64,000 bases of DNA from Nocardia flavorosea (GCF_015477805.1 NZ_JADLQL010000001.1:1054001-1118000); one strand, 5' to 3'; numbered from the stretch's first letter, positions 37,813 through 47,503 are shown. Notes: a model not told the origin generated them from the letters alone. Program-made: numbers and translations.

Positions 37813-38226
37813 TCATCGCCGGTCGGGTGTCCAGGTGGTCACGGCCCAGATCACCACGATGTCCAGGGCTATCACGAGAATCGACCACCACGGGTAGTAC
37901 GGGAGCCACAGGAAATTGCCGATAATCGACAGGGCGGCCAGGAATACCGCGGTGACCCGCGCCCAGACCGCCCCGGCCAGCAGGCCGACTGCCGCGATCA
38001 CGATCAGCGCACCCACCACGATATGCACCCAGCCCCACGTCGTGGTGTCCAGTCGATACAGGTAATCCCGCCCCTCGACGAACAGGTCGTCGGCGGCGAC
38101 GGCGGAACCGCCGGCGAAAATGGACAGCACCCCCACCGTGAGCAGTAGCACCGCGACCCCGAGCGAGGTCACGGCCGCGACGCCCTGCGAGACCGGGTTG
38201 CGGGGTGTACCTGTCGTGTGCGTCAT
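37813..38226 (-). CDS. DUF7144-like four-helix membrane protein
   Basis: 137-aa membrane protein with helices around VTSLGVAVLLLTVGVLSIFAG, WGWVHIVVGALIVIAAVGLLAG, WARVTAVFLAALSIIGNFLWL and WWSILVIALDIVVIWAVTTW. The WGWxH and FLWLPYYPWW elements are typical of a widespread actinobacterial family of unknown function. The ATG at 38226 has a perfect AGGAGG. It lies between two other minus-strand membrane protein genes with gaps of 88-96 bases. Confidence 0.8.
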   Translation of the reverse strand: MTHTTGTPRNPVSQGVAAVTSLGVAVLLLTVGVLSIFAGGSAVAADDLFVEGRDYLYRLDTTTWGWVHIVVGALIVIAAVGLLAGAVWARVTAVFLAALSIIGNFLWLPYYPWWSILVIALDIVVIWAVTTWTPDRR

Positions 38227-38314
38227 GTGTCCTCCTGGTCCGAACCCCCGTGGACAGATATGCCGTATCCGCGCCGACGGCCGCGTCACCCGGATCGGAT
38301 GAAGTCGCCGGGAC

Positions 38315-39280
38315 TCAGTTCGCGATCCGGCTGCCCACCGTATGCACGACTACGACGTCGGGATGCCAGGGCACCAGGTCGTGCACCGACCGCTCGAGGC
38401 TGTCGGTGGCTGGTAGATCGCCCGGTGACAGCACCTGGATCGTCGCGGTATCGGAGTGCAGGGCGACATCGGTGACCTGCGCGCCGGGAATATCTGCCAG
38501 CCAGTGACGAGTCGCGTCGGCGATCTGGTCGGCCCACAGCGAGGACAGCGAATTCACCAGCATCGGGATGGCCACCACTATCAGCCCCGCCGCCAGAACC
38601 GCATACGCGCGCCCGCGCCGCCGGGCACCCGCCCCGGCTTCGGCCGGATAGCCGGTGACCACCAGGATCACGGTGGCGGTGATGACCATGGCGACCATAT
38701 TCGACGCGAACAGGACAAAGGCGCCCAGCGCGAGTCCCGGCGCGCTCGAACCCAGGCAGACACCCACCACCGCCAGCGGTGGCACCAGTGAGATCGCAAT
38801 CGCCACCCCGGGCAGGACATCGCCGACATCGCGCCGGATGATCGCCACAACACCCACCAGCCCGGTGGCCAGCGCGGCGGTGAGATCCATCAGTTTGGGT
38901 GATGTCCGGCCGATCACCTGCGAATTCGACAGTACATTCGTCGGATTCGGCAGCACCTGCGCGAACAGGAAACCCACCAGAACGACCAAGACGATCCCGG
39001 CCAGAACGAGCAGCAGGCTCCGGGCGACGAACTCCCCGCGGCCGGTGGCGATTCCCAGTCCGACCCCCAGGATCGGCACCGACAGCGGGGCGACGATCAT
39101 TGCGCCGATCACGGTCGCGGTCGAATCGCCGATCACCCCGGACGCGGCGATGATGCCGGAGAGAGTCAGCATGATCCAGAAGGCGGAACGCTTCGTGGTC
39201 GTTTCACCGATCCCCAGGTCGAGCCGGTCGGTGAGCTCATCGAGCGTGCGTCGTCGACTTGCGGGAACCAGCAGTGACAT
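38315..39280 (-). CDS. DUF389 integral membrane protein
   Basis: 321-aa protein of the DUF389 (TIGR00341) family: LDELTDRLDLGIGETTTKRSAFWIMLTLSGIIAASG, then DSTATVIGAMIVAPLSVPILG, GDVLPGVAIAISLVPPLAVVG and FASNMVAMVITATVIL. About six membrane helices and a ~100-residue cytosolic or periplasmic C-terminal domain. Biochemical function unknown. ATG at 39280 has GAGG eight bases upstream; the ATG at 39286 lies too close to it. A longer frame upstream has no similarity. Confidence 0.86.
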   Translation of the reverse strand: MSLLVPASRRRTLDELTDRLDLGIGETTTKRSAFWIMLTLSGIIAASGVIGDSTATVIGAMIVAPLSVPILGVGLGIATGRGEFVARSLLLVLAGIVLVVLVGFLFAQVLPNPTNVLSNSQVIGRTSPKLMDLTAALATGLVGVVAIIRRDVGDVLPGVAIAISLVPPLAVVGVCLGSSAPGLALGAFVLFASNMVAMVITATVILVVTGYPAEAGAGARRRGRAYAVLAAGLIVVAIPMLVNSLSSLWADQIADATRHWLADIPGAQVTDVALHSDTATIQVLSPGDLPATDSLERSVHDLVPWHPDVVVVHTVGSRIAN

Positions 39281-39683
39281 GGGCATGACCTCGATCCGGT
39301 GCGCGCGACACACGAGAAGCGCCGTGCCCGACCGCCGCCGCACCACCGGTGGGGTTCCGACGACCTGGCCGGCTACCGGTCGATTGTGCTCAGCGGTTCT
39401 GGATGCGGCCTCATCCACAAAGGGTGAGACCGCGCACGATCCGGTACCACGCACAGGATGCGGGTGCACCATTCGCTCAGCTCTCCGGTTCGCGCACCCG
39501 GACCTGGACGTAGGCGGCCAGGGGCGGTCGGCGCCGAGTCCGCGGCGCTGGTCGGCGGCGCACACGCCCAGGCGTGCGCGGTTCCGGCGTGTTTGCCAGG
39601 TACCGGGCCGGGTACGGCGTCCGATGACACCAGGCCGGCGGCACGGTCGGGCGCCGGCCGACAACACTCGGGAGGTGTGGACG
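39281..39683. other. Divergent intergenic region, DUF389 / metallothionein-like gene
   Basis: 403 bases with no supported gene; frames here have no RBS. It must hold the promoters of both flanking genes. The only structure I noticed is the small inverted repeat CACGCC-CA-GGCGTG at 39563-39576. Confidence 0.5.
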
Positions 39684-39917
39684 ATGGCCACCTGCGTTAC
39701 CTGCGGTAACGATTACGACAAGACGTTCACTGTGAGCCGCGATGGGCAATCGTGGACATTCGACAGTTTCGAATGCGCCGCGAGCGAGCTCGCACCGGTA
39801 TGCGCGCACTGCGGCTGCCGGGTACTCGGCCACGGTGTCGAGGCGGCGGAACAGGTCTTCTGCTGTGCGCACTGCGCACGCCGGGCCGGGCACCGGTCGC
39901 TGGCCGATCACGCATAG
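39684..39917 (+). CDS. Metallothionein-like small cysteine-rich protein
   Basis: 77-aa protein with nine cysteines (C4, C7, C31, C40, C43, C45, C60, C61, C64) and histidines at 42, 50, 63 and 70. The layout CVTCGNDYDKTF, FDSFECA, CAHCGCRVLGHGVE, FCCAHCA is that of the small bacterial metallothionein-like zinc proteins. It probably binds zinc or other soft metals in the cytosol. The ATG has GGAGG eight bases upstream. It is followed by a hairpin shared with the convergent coiled-coil gene. No metal-responsive repressor gene is adjacent. Confidence 0.83.
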   Translation: MATCVTCGNDYDKTFTVSRDGQSWTFDSFECAASELAPVCAHCGCRVLGHGVEAAEQVFCCAHCARRAGHRSLADHA

Positions 39918-39934
39918 GTACGGGTCGGGGAGGT

Positions 39935-39954
39935 AGCGCCCTTCCTCGGGCGCT
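39935..39954. terminator. Bidirectional hairpin between convergent genes
   Basis: AGCGCCC (39935-39941) and GGGCGCT (39948-39954) form a perfect 7-bp stem with a TTCCTC loop. It sits between the ends of two convergent genes and touches the stop codon of the minus-strand one. Confidence 0.5.
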
Positions 39955-40805
39955 CATTCCGACTTCCGCTGTGCCCGCTCCAGTTCGGTTGTCGCGCTGC
40001 GGACATCTCGACGGGCGGCACGTTCGGCCTGCTGCGCGAAACGATGGTGTTCTTCGGCGGCGGCGAGCTCGGCACGCAGTTCCGCCAACCGGCCCTCGCT
40101 GCGCCGTAGTTCCTCCGCGGCCTGCCGGGCATCGTGTTCGGCGGCGTCCAGGGCGCTACGCGCTCGCCGTTGCGCGGCCCGTAGCTCCTCTTCCCGACGT
40201 GCCCGGTGTTGCGCCTGCTCATCATCCGATCGCTTTGCGCGCGGGCGGTTTGTGGCCGCTCTCCGCCCGCGCGGCTTGTCCCCGGCCCCGGCGGCGTCTT
40301 CGTCCTCCCGTACGACGGCCAGGTCCGGGCCCACGGGGCCGAAACCCGCGTAGTTCGCTGCCGAGGCGAGTGTCGCAGTGCGGACCCGTTCGGCCACCTC
40401 GGGGTCGGCGAGGGCGGCGGTCAGCGTCTCACCGACCTGGCGGAGCACGGCATCGGTCGCCGGCTGCCCGTGCTCGGCGGCAACCGCACCGGCGCGGGCC
40501 GCGAGCGCGTCGACCACCTGCCGGCGCTGCGCGGTGAGCGAGCGCAGTTGTTTCCCGGACAGTTCCCGCTGCGCGGTACGCAGGTCCGCACCGAGCCGCA
40601 GCAGAGCCGCCACCTCGTCGGGTGCGGCCCGGACCAGCATGTTCACCGTCCACGCCGCCACGGTGGGTTTGCGCAGGGCTGCGATATCGGCGGCCAGTTT
40701 CATGTCCCCCGCCGCCTTGGCGGCACGTACCTGCTCGTTGCGCGCAGCCACGAACTGCGCGGGTGTGCGCCCGTACAGATCCGCGGCCACATCGCCCACT
40801 CTCAT
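39954..40805 (-). CDS. Coiled-coil hypothetical protein
   Basis: 283-aa soluble protein of unknown function. The N-terminal half (DVAADLYGRTPAQFVAARNE, PTVAAWTVNMLVRAAPDEV) matches a family of actinobacterial proteins with no assigned role; the middle (residues ~165-205) is Arg/Lys-rich and disordered, and the C-terminal 90 residues are a long Ala/Glu/Arg coiled coil (EELRAAQRRARSALDAAEHD and on). ATG at 40805 has no strong RBS but gives the family N-terminus. Divergent from the PAP2-like gene. Confidence 0.78.
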   Translation of the reverse strand: MRVGDVAADLYGRTPAQFVAARNEQVRAAKAAGDMKLAADIAALRKPTVAAWTVNMLVRAAPDEVAALLRLGADLRTAQRELSGKQLRSLTAQRRQVVDALAARAGAVAAEHGQPATDAVLRQVGETLTAALADPEVAERVRTATLASAANYAGFGPVGPDLAVVREDEDAAGAGDKPRGRRAATNRPRAKRSDDEQAQHRARREEELRAAQRRARSALDAAEHDARQAAEELRRSEGRLAELRAELAAAEEHHRFAQQAERAARRDVRSATTELERAQRKSE

Positions 40806-40916
40806 ACCGTCCGAGCCTAACGCGCGCGGAAAACGAACGGCCGCGACTGGGCGGCGGATGTCATTTCCCGGTGGCCGCCCGTTCATCTGGCAGTCGGATG
40901 GTGGAAAACTGGGAAG

Positions 40917-41882
40917 ATGGGTGCCCCCGCAATCGAGGCGCTGACCGGGCAGCGGCCGCGCCGGCTGCTGCGCAGCGGCGTGTGGTCGGCCTATCTGCTG
41001 GCTTTGGCGGTTGTCACCGTCGTGTTCGGACTGCCGACCGACCGGATCTACCAGGCCGTCTGGCTCATCGCCGGGATCGTCGCGTTCAATCCGGACCGCC
41101 CGTGGCGCGACCATGTGCGCACGCTGATCGATTGGATCCCGCTGATCGCCGCGCTGGTGGTCTACGACCACACCCGTGGTATCGCCAACACCCTCGGAAT
41201 GCCGGTGCGGGTCGAGGAATTGGTCACGGCGGAGAGTTGGTTGTTCGGCGGCACCATTCCGACGGTGTGGCTACAGGACCACCTCGTCCACGACGGCACC
41301 CAACCGTGGTGGACCGTGTTCACCGGGCTGGTCTACACCAGCCACTTCGTACTTCCGTGGTTGATCGCCGCGATCTTCTATGTACAGTCCCGGGAGCGCT
41401 GGTCGAAGTACATGCGCCGGATCGTGTTGTTGTCCTATCTCGGTCTGCTGACCTATGTCCTGTTGCCGGCCGCTCCCCCGTGGTATGCGGCCCGCGAAGG
41501 CGTGATCGATACCGAGGTCTACCGGGGTACCGGGTTCGGGTTCCACCTGGTGGCGGTGAATATCAGTGGCGACTGGCTTGCGGCCCAAGGCAACCCAGTG
41601 GCGGCACTGCCGTCACTGCATTCCGCGTTCGCCCTGCTGGTGACGGTTGCGCTGTGGCCGCTGGTCCGGAACCGGTGGTGGAAGATTCCGCTGGCCCTGT
41701 TCCCCTTGGCCATGGCGTTCACGCTGGTCTACGGAGGCGAACACTATGTGGTCGATGTGCTGGCGGGCTGGGTGTATGTCGGGCTCACGATTCTGCTGGC
41801 CCGCGCCTGGGAACGACGGCGAAAACCTGCCGAGCCGCCGGTGGAGCCCGAGCCCGAGCCGGACGCGCAGCCGGCATCGTAG
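40917..41882 (+). CDS. PAP2-like membrane phosphatase / inositolphosphotransferase-like protein
   Basis: 321-aa membrane protein with about six helices. The phosphatase motifs are LLPAAPPWY, ALPSLHSAFALL and YGGEHYVVDVLAGW, the last holding the nucleophilic histidine; this is the arrangement of the PAP2 superfamily branch related to inositolphosphorylceramide synthase. Actinobacterial members act on lipid phosphates or transfer inositol-phosphate-type groups at the membrane; the substrate here is unknown. The C-terminal 25 residues are Glu/Pro repeats. ATG at 40917 follows GGGAAG closely. Confidence 0.84.
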   Translation: MGAPAIEALTGQRPRRLLRSGVWSAYLLALAVVTVVFGLPTDRIYQAVWLIAGIVAFNPDRPWRDHVRTLIDWIPLIAALVVYDHTRGIANTLGMPVRVEELVTAESWLFGGTIPTVWLQDHLVHDGTQPWWTVFTGLVYTSHFVLPWLIAAIFYVQSRERWSKYMRRIVLLSYLGLLTYVLLPAAPPWYAAREGVIDTEVYRGTGFGFHLVAVNISGDWLAAQGNPVAALPSLHSAFALLVTVALWPLVRNRWWKIPLALFPLAMAFTLVYGGEHYVVDVLAGWVYVGLTILLARAWERRRKPAEPPVEPEPEPDAQPAS

Positions 41883-41895
41883 CTGCCCGGCGGTG

Positions 41896-42489
41896 TTATT
41901 CCCGTCCGGCCCACGGGGCCAGTAGCAGGGCGCACGCTCGGCGCATATCGGCCGCGGCCTCCGCCGCATCCAGTTGCCCCGCCGTGGCCCAGGTCATGAT
42001 GCCGTAGGCGGTTTGTTCCACCAGCCGCGCGAGCTGGTAATCGCCGACGTCCGGGTCGGTGATGTCTGCGACGGCGAGGATGCGGTCGCGCATCCCGATC
42101 TCGTTGGCGGCGGTACCGGCCGATCGCACGGCATTGGCCGACACCAGCATGGCCCGGCCCAGCCGGGGACTGCGCAGCAGCGCGACCACCGCGGTCTCCA
42201 GGAAATCCGCCACGGCGCCCACCGGGTCGCCCGGTTTCCCCTGAGGCGCGGGCAAGTCCTCGACAGCGTTCGCCAGTACTCCCCAGTACAGGTGATGCTT
42301 CGACGGGTAGTACCGGTACAGGGTGCCCAGCGCGACTCCGGCGGCCGTTGCGATCTCCGACATCTGGACCCGCTCCAGGCCCGCTTCCGCACCGAGCCGG
42401 GCGGCCGCGCGCAGAATGGCGCGCCGGCGTGCCTGCTGCCCCGTGGTGGACGGTTGCCCCGGCTCACGGGGCTCCGCTATCCGTGGCAC
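41896..42489 (-). CDS. TetR-family transcriptional regulator
   Basis: 197-aa TetR repressor: helix-turn-helix RVQMSEIATAAGVALGTLYRYYPSKHHLYWGVL near residues 40-72, preceded by a Pro/Arg-rich N-terminal arm and followed by an all-helical ligand domain. GTG at 42489 is used because the frame opens there; ligand and operator are unknown. It is convergent with the PAP2-like gene (13 bases) and lies behind the carboxylase gene on the same strand, 109 bases away. Confidence 0.87.
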   Translation of the reverse strand: MPRIAEPREPGQPSTTGQQARRRAILRAAARLGAEAGLERVQMSEIATAAGVALGTLYRYYPSKHHLYWGVLANAVEDLPAPQGKPGDPVGAVADFLETAVVALLRSPRLGRAMLVSANAVRSAGTAANEIGMRDRILAVADITDPDVGDYQLARLVEQTAYGIMTWATAGQLDAAEAAADMRRACALLLAPWAGRE

Positions 42490-42598
42490 GGGCCCACCTC
42501 CGAATCGAAAAACTAGAATTCACTCTAGCAGCCGGGCGAGTCCGGCAGTCGACCGTATCCCATCGGGTGCCGGTACCACGGCGCGATCACCGCACCCG

Positions 42599-44203
42599 CT
42601 ACAGGGGCATGAGGTGGTGTTTACGCGGCCCGTGCCGGACGGACTTGTCGCGGAGCAGGCGTAGCGCCCGGCGGATCTCCAACCGGGTCTGCGAGGGTTC
42701 GATCACCGCGTCGACATATCCGCGTTCGGCCGCCGTCCACGGCGTCGCCACTGCCGTGTTGTAGAAGTCGACCATCTGCTGCCGCAGGACCGGACGCTCC
42801 GCCTCGGACACGGCGGCGAGCTGCCGGCGCTGGGTCAGGCCCACGGCAGCCTCGGCCCCCATCACGGCGATCCGCGCGGTCGGCCAGGCGAGATTGATAT
42901 CGCCGCCCAGTTGTTTGCAGCCCATCACCGCGTAGCCGCCGCCGTAGGCCTTGCGCACCACCACGGTGACGATCGGTACGGTGGCCTCGACCACCGCGTA
43001 GAAGAACCGGCCGCCACGTTTGATCACGCCGATCTTCTCCTCCTCCACCCCGGGCAGCACACCGGGCGTATCGACGACGAAGACGAGCGGCAGGTCGAAG
43101 GCATCGCACAAGCGAATGAAATGTGCCGCCTTGTCCGAGCCGCGGGCGTCGATCGCGCCGCTGGACACCAGCGGCTGATTGGCCACCACGCCGACACTGC
43201 GGCCGTCGACGCGGGCGAAACCGGTGATCATATTGCGCGCCGTCGCATCGCCGACCTCGTGGAATTCACCGTCGTCGAAGATCCGCAGCAGGACGTCGTA
43301 CATGTCGTAGCCGGCACGATCGGAATCCGGGACGAGCGAATCGAGCTCGCGGTCGGAATCGGTGAGTCCGGGTTCGAGGCCGGGGTTGACCAGCGGCGGC
43401 CGGTCGAAACAGTTGGACGGCATGAAGCTCAGATAATTGCGCACCCACGCGAAAGCGGCTTCCTCGTCGGCGGCGACGTGATGGATATTGCCGTTCTGGG
43501 CCTGATTGTGGGCACTGCCGAGTTCTTCGAGCGTGATCTCTTCGCCGGTGGTCTCCCGGATGATGTCGGGGCCGGTGACGAACATATAGGCGGATTCGGT
43601 CGCGACCAGCACATCGGTGTTGATCGGTGAGTACACCGCCCCGGCCGCGCATTTACCGAGCATCACCGAAACCTGCGGCACCACCCCCGACAGCCCCAGC
43701 TGCCGCCGGCTCATGGCCGCGTACCAGGCCAGCGAGGTGACCGCATCCTGTACCCGGGCGCCCCCGGAATCGTTGATCGCCACGAACGGGCAGCCGATCT
43801 CGGCGGCGAGATCCATGGCCGCGGCGACCTTGCGACCGAACATCTCGCCGACGGAGCCGCCGAATACCGTCTGATCGTGGGCGATGACCACGACGGGGCG
43901 GTCCTCGATCATGCCGTGCCCGGTGACGACGCCGTCACCGTAGAGGCTGCCGGGATCGCCGGGCTGCCGGACCAGTGCGCCGATTTCCACGAAACTGCCC
44001 TTGTCGAGGAGCATATCGATACGCTCGCGGGGGCTGCGGATACCTTTGGCGGCCCGTTTGGCGGCTCCCGCCGGGCCGGCCGGTTCGTGCGCAACCGCCA
44101 GATTCTCCTGCAGTTGTTTCAGTTTTGCAGCGGTCGTCGCCTCCACCTGCATGCCCTTCGTCGTCTCGATCGAGCTCTGGATATCGCTGTGCCGTGACGA
44201 CAC
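42599..44203 (-). CDS. Acyl-CoA carboxylase beta (carboxyltransferase) subunit
   Basis: About 534-aa AccD/PccB-type carboxyltransferase. Acyl-CoA oxyanion-hole glycines lie in [13 protein letters not shown], carboxybiotin-binding in [19 protein letters not shown], with [23 protein letters not shown] between. It transfers CO2 from biotin to an acyl-CoA (acetyl-, propionyl- or longer), feeding fatty-acid or mycolic-acid synthesis or propionate use. No alpha (biotin) subunit or epsilon subunit is nearby, so it must use one encoded elsewhere. The start is uncertain: GTG 44203 (GGAG only 3 bases before), TTG 44212, or ATG 44152. Divergent from a large TetR-like regulator. Confidence 0.9.
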   Translation of the reverse strand: MSSRHSDIQSSIETTKGMQVEATTAAKLKQLQENLAVAHEPAGPAGAAKRAAKGIRSPRERIDMLLDKGSFVEIGALVRQPGDPGSLYGDGVVTGHGMIEDRPVVVIAHDQTVFGGSVGEMFGRKVAAAMDLAAEIGCPFVAINDSGGARVQDAVTSLAWYAAMSRRQLGLSGVVPQVSVMLGKCAAGAVYSPINTDVLVATESAYMFVTGPDIIRETTGEEITLEELGSAHNQAQNGNIHHVAADEEAAFAWVRNYLSFMPSNCFDRPPLVNPGLEPGLTDSDRELDSLVPDSDRAGYDMYDVLLRIFDDGEFHEVGDATARNMITGFARVDGRSVGVVANQPLVSSGAIDARGSDKAAHFIRLCDAFDLPLVFVVDTPGVLPGVEEEKIGVIKRGGRFFYAVVEATVPIVTVVVRKAYGGGYAVMGCKQLGGDINLAWPTARIAVMGAEAAVGLTQRRQLAAVSEAERPVLRQQMVDFYNTAVATPWTAAERGYVDAVIEPSQTRLEIRRALRLLRDKSVRHGPRKHHLMPL

Positions 44204-44209
44204 TAGCTC

Positions 44210-44247
44210 CAATAGACGCGTTCACAGCGCTGTGCACTGCAATAGAC
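44210..44247. promoter_or_regulatory. Palindrome and direct repeats between carboxylase and regulator
   Basis: CAATAGAC occurs at 44210-44217 and again at 44240-44247, exactly 30 bases apart, i.e. about three helical turns. Between them lies the perfect 12-base palindrome CACAGCGCTGTG (44223-44234). Only 52 bases separate the two start codons, so a protein bound here would affect both genes. Confidence 0.6.
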
Positions 44248-44255
44248 TGTCCGGC

Positions 44256-45941
44256 ATGTCGTCTACAGCAATACATCGCACACCCGACCCGAGCTATCAG
44301 CGGCGCAGCGGCCGAGCGCTCGAAGAACGGACGAAGGCGATGATCGTGGCGGCAGCCGAGCAAGTGATGACAGCCCGCCTCGGCGAGGCGGACACCGACG
44401 ATGCGCTCGCCCATCTCACCACCGCCGATATCTGCGCCCAGGCCAGTGGATACATCCGCCGCGACGGCACCGAGGGACCGATCCCGAAGGCCACGATGTG
44501 GAAACACTTCAAAACAATCGAGGCCCTGGCCGCGGCGGTGGCCGATACCATGACCGCAGCCGACCGGCCGGTTCCCGACCAGGTACTCCGGCTGGCGGCG
44601 GGTCGCACGGCGACCCCACCGGCGGGCGTGGACACCCGGCGGCTCGAAGCCAGATTCGCCGGCCGGCACTACGACCTCGATCAACTGGCGGACCAGTTCG
44701 AGCGCGCCGCCGCCGCGGCCGACCGCACCGATATGCTCTACTGGGCCGCCGAACTCGCCGAGCGCGGCCTGCGCGAACGCCGCCGGGGCGATCACACCCC
44801 GGTCGCCGCCGCCCGCGACTGGGCACGGCGCGGCTTGGAACTGGCCGATCCGGCCTCCCGCCTCGACTGCATGATGGGCATCCGCTGTGCCCGCGCCGCG
44901 GCCGCGGCCGAAGCGGTGCTGTCGCGGAATCTCGATTACGAACCAACAGGTCTCAGCCGGATCCGCACGATCAGGGAAGCCGAACTCGAATTCGCCGAGG
45001 CACTCGGCTGGGACCTGCACCGGCTGCTCGCCCGATTCCACATCGACCACGCACGCGCGCTCGCCGAGGAGGATCCGCAGCGCGAGATGCGGTGCGTGCA
45101 CACCGTCGCCCGGGAACTGCCCGCACTCTGCGCGCCGGATTCGGGCCGCGGCCACGAACCGCAGGATCGCCTGCACGCCGGTGAACTGGCCGAGATCATT
45201 GCCGCACTGTGCCGGGTCGATATGGCCTACAACTGTGCTCCCGGGCACGGTGAGCAGTTCGCCGCGCTGTTCGGTGACGGTGTGCAGGCACTGATGCTGG
45301 ATCTGCTGGCCTGCTTCGCGGTCACCACCGACGAGCGCAGGCGGCACGAGGGCAACGTCCGAGCGTTGTTGCGCCTTACCGAATTCGTGCGCCGTACCGA
45401 ACGCGCCGCCGATCCCGCGGCGGTGGCCGCGGCTGTCGAGGACTACCGGCAAGCCGCCGTGGACCTGCTGCGCACCGCCGAATTCGGCCCGCTACGAGAC
45501 CTCTTGGTCGCGCAGTACCTCACCGCCAAGGCACAGTCGCTGGCCGCGGCGGAAGCGGATACGAATACGGCCGGGCCGGCCATCGAACCGACCGCCGGAT
45601 CGATCGTTCACCCGAGACCCGAAGGCCTGATCCAGGCTGCCGTCCAGTTCTACGATCACGCCGCCCGGGTGACCAGCCCGCGTGGATCCGCCGGTGTCCT
45701 CCGCGCCCGGGCCGCGCAGGCCGGTACCGAACTGCGACAATCGATTCCGGCCTCGAATGATCGGCATACCGCGTTGACCGCAGTACCCGGCGGGGGTGAA
45801 TTCGACAGCATCGCCCGGGCCATCAACGATCTCGTGCTCATCATCATCAGCCGTCGCAACAGGTTCACCGATGCCGAAATCACGCGATTGCTCGAACTGG
45901 TCGACCCGATGTATTACTACATCACCGCCGGCCGGAATTGA
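44256..45941 (+). CDS. Large TetR-like regulator with helical C-terminal domain
   Basis: 561-aa protein. Residues ~20-95 resemble a TetR DNA-binding domain stretched by insertions: ALEERTKAMIVAAAEQVM, TTADICAQASGYI, PKATMWKHFKTIEALAAAV. The remaining 460 residues are Ala/Arg/Leu-rich helices reminiscent of a TPR-like array, but I find no repeat consensus and do not recognise the domain. It is divergent from the carboxylase gene, with shared regulatory repeats, so it probably regulates it and itself. ATG at 44256 lacks a good RBS. The last 60 residues contain a hydrophobic LVLIIISRRN segment, too short for a clear membrane helix. Confidence 0.7.
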   Translation: MSSTAIHRTPDPSYQRRSGRALEERTKAMIVAAAEQVMTARLGEADTDDALAHLTTADICAQASGYIRRDGTEGPIPKATMWKHFKTIEALAAAVADTMTAADRPVPDQVLRLAAGRTATPPAGVDTRRLEARFAGRHYDLDQLADQFERAAAAADRTDMLYWAAELAERGLRERRRGDHTPVAAARDWARRGLELADPASRLDCMMGIRCARAAAAAEAVLSRNLDYEPTGLSRIRTIREAELEFAEALGWDLHRLLARFHIDHARALAEEDPQREMRCVHTVARELPALCAPDSGRGHEPQDRLHAGELAEIIAALCRVDMAYNCAPGHGEQFAALFGDGVQALMLDLLACFAVTTDERRRHEGNVRALLRLTEFVRRTERAADPAAVAAAVEDYRQAAVDLLRTAEFGPLRDLLVAQYLTAKAQSLAAAEADTNTAGPAIEPTAGSIVHPRPEGLIQAAVQFYDHAARVTSPRGSAGVLRARAAQAGTELRQSIPASNDRHTALTAVPGGGEFDSIARAINDLVLIIISRRNRFTDAEITRLLELVDPMYYYITAGRN

Positions 45942-46179
45942 CCGGAGCACCATGAGCGGCTGTGGCCGGCTCCTCCCCCTTACCGGCCGGCACAGCGACC
46001 GGTCACGGCCGACCACCGCATATTCTGTGAGCCACGACATGTGATCCAGGCCGCGATCGGCCAACGTTTGCCCACCGACCTCACGGGTAGTCAACGAAAG
46101 GAATGCTCTCGTCGTGGTCCACCCCTCGGGATGGTGCGGGGAGGGGGCGCAATGGGCAACAGGTGGCTAGGAGAGTCGG

Positions 46180-47157
46180 GTGTCGGTAGTTCTCGTGCTT
46201 CAGGCACGCGGTCTCGGTGAACTGCTCACCGCTGTTCCGGCGTTGCGTGCCCTGCGACGGGCCCGGCGTAACGATCATCTCGTCCTCGCGACCCCGCATC
46301 GCCTACGCCCGATCGTCGAATTGATCGCCCTGGTGGACGAGATGGTGCCGATCGCCGATCCGCAGGGATTGCGCTGGGACGGGCCGAAGCCTTCGCTCGC
46401 CGTCAATCTGCACGGCGCCGAAGCCACGCCGATCGTGGAGCTCGCCAAAACCGGCGCCGAACGTATCCTCACCTACCGCAATCCGGCGTTCCCGGAGATT
46501 CCCGGCCCGGACTGGCACGACGATCGGCATCCGATCGACCGCTGGTGCCACCTGCTGGAGTTCGACGGGATCGGCGCCGACCGGCGCAATCTCGGGCTGG
46601 TACCGCCGGTGGCCACCACCAGCCACCGCGACTGCGTGGTCGTGCATGTCGGTGCGGGCGCTACCGCGCGGCAGTGGCCGGCCGATCGGTTCGCCGCGGT
46701 GATCCGGCATCTGCTGGTCCTGGGCCACGAGGTGGTCCTCACCGGCAACGAAGGCGATCGCGAACGCGCCCACGGTATCGCCTCCCGGGCGGGGCTGGCC
46801 GGACAGCGGGTGCTGGCCGGTAACCAGAATCTGATCGAACTGTCGGCCACCGTCGCCGAGGCCTCGGTGGTGCTGTGCGGCGATACCGGCGTCGCGCACC
46901 TCGCGACCGCGTTCGGGACGCGCACGGTGCAACTGTTCGGCCCCACCGCCCCCGCGCAGAGCGGACCGCCCGGGCACCTGCTCAACCGGCACGAAGTGCT
47001 GTGGGCGGGTCGCATCGGGGACCGCGAGGGCGCCACACCCGACCCCGGTCTCCTGCAGATCGGCGCCGCCGAGGTGATCGCGGCACTGGACCGGCAGCTG
47101 AGCAAGCGCCGCTCCGAGGCCGGGGTGACGGGCGCCGCGTACCGCCGGGTGGGCTGA
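46180..47157 (+). CDS. Glycosyltransferase family 9 (heptosyltransferase-like)
   Basis: 325-aa GT-B glycosyltransferase of family 9. N-terminal LQARGLGELLTAVPALRALRR and C-terminal VVLCGDTGVAHLATAFGTRTVQLFGPTAPAQSG are the family marks; VVHVGAGATARQWP begins the donor domain. Actinobacterial GT9 proteins resemble LPS heptosyltransferases but, with no LPS here, probably build a cell-envelope or metabolite glycan. GTG at 46180 is preceded by AGGAGAG at good spacing. It ends 28 bases before the convergent ArsR gene. Confidence 0.86.
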   Translation: MSVVLVLQARGLGELLTAVPALRALRRARRNDHLVLATPHRLRPIVELIALVDEMVPIADPQGLRWDGPKPSLAVNLHGAEATPIVELAKTGAERILTYRNPAFPEIPGPDWHDDRHPIDRWCHLLEFDGIGADRRNLGLVPPVATTSHRDCVVVHVGAGATARQWPADRFAAVIRHLLVLGHEVVLTGNEGDRERAHGIASRAGLAGQRVLAGNQNLIELSATVAEASVVLCGDTGVAHLATAFGTRTVQLFGPTAPAQSGPPGHLLNRHEVLWAGRIGDREGATPDPGLLQIGAAEVIAALDRQLSKRRSEAGVTGAAYRRVG

Positions 47158-47185
47158 CCGCCTACGGGGCCGGGGCAGCCCGGTC

Positions 47186-47503
47186 TCATACGCGTCCGCG
47201 CGCCTCGCTCACTGCGGCGGCATAGGCGGCGAGGGCACTCGGCCAGAACTGCTCCAGGTAGTCGCGGGCGTCTCCGAGGCCGCGCGGATCGAGCGAATAG
47301 AGCCGCCGGTTGCCCACCGGGCGCACCATCACCAGGCGCGCTTCGCGCAGTACCCGCAGATGCTGCGATACGGCCGAACTGCTGATCCCCACCTGTTTCG
47401 CCAACTCCCCCACCGACCGCGGCCCAGAGGGCAACGCTTCGAATATCGCCCGCCGGGTGGGGTCGGCGAGGGCGATCAGCGGCGCAACTCTGTTAGCGAC
47501 CAC
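47186..47503 (-). CDS. ArsR-family transcriptional regulator
   Basis: 105-aa winged-helix repressor: ADPTRRAIFEALPSGPRSVGELAKQVGISSSAVSQHLRVLREARLVMV, then the wing NRRLYSLDPRGL. No metal-binding cysteines, so it belongs to the non-metal ArsR group (like SdpR-type). GTG at 47503 is the likely start (GGAG about nine bases before). Partner genes of such regulators are often START/AHSA1 or transport proteins, but none is here. Confidence 0.88.
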   Translation of the reverse strand: MVANRVAPLIALADPTRRAIFEALPSGPRSVGELAKQVGISSSAVSQHLRVLREARLVMVRPVGNRRLYSLDPRGLGDARDYLEQFWPSALAAYAAAVSEARGRV

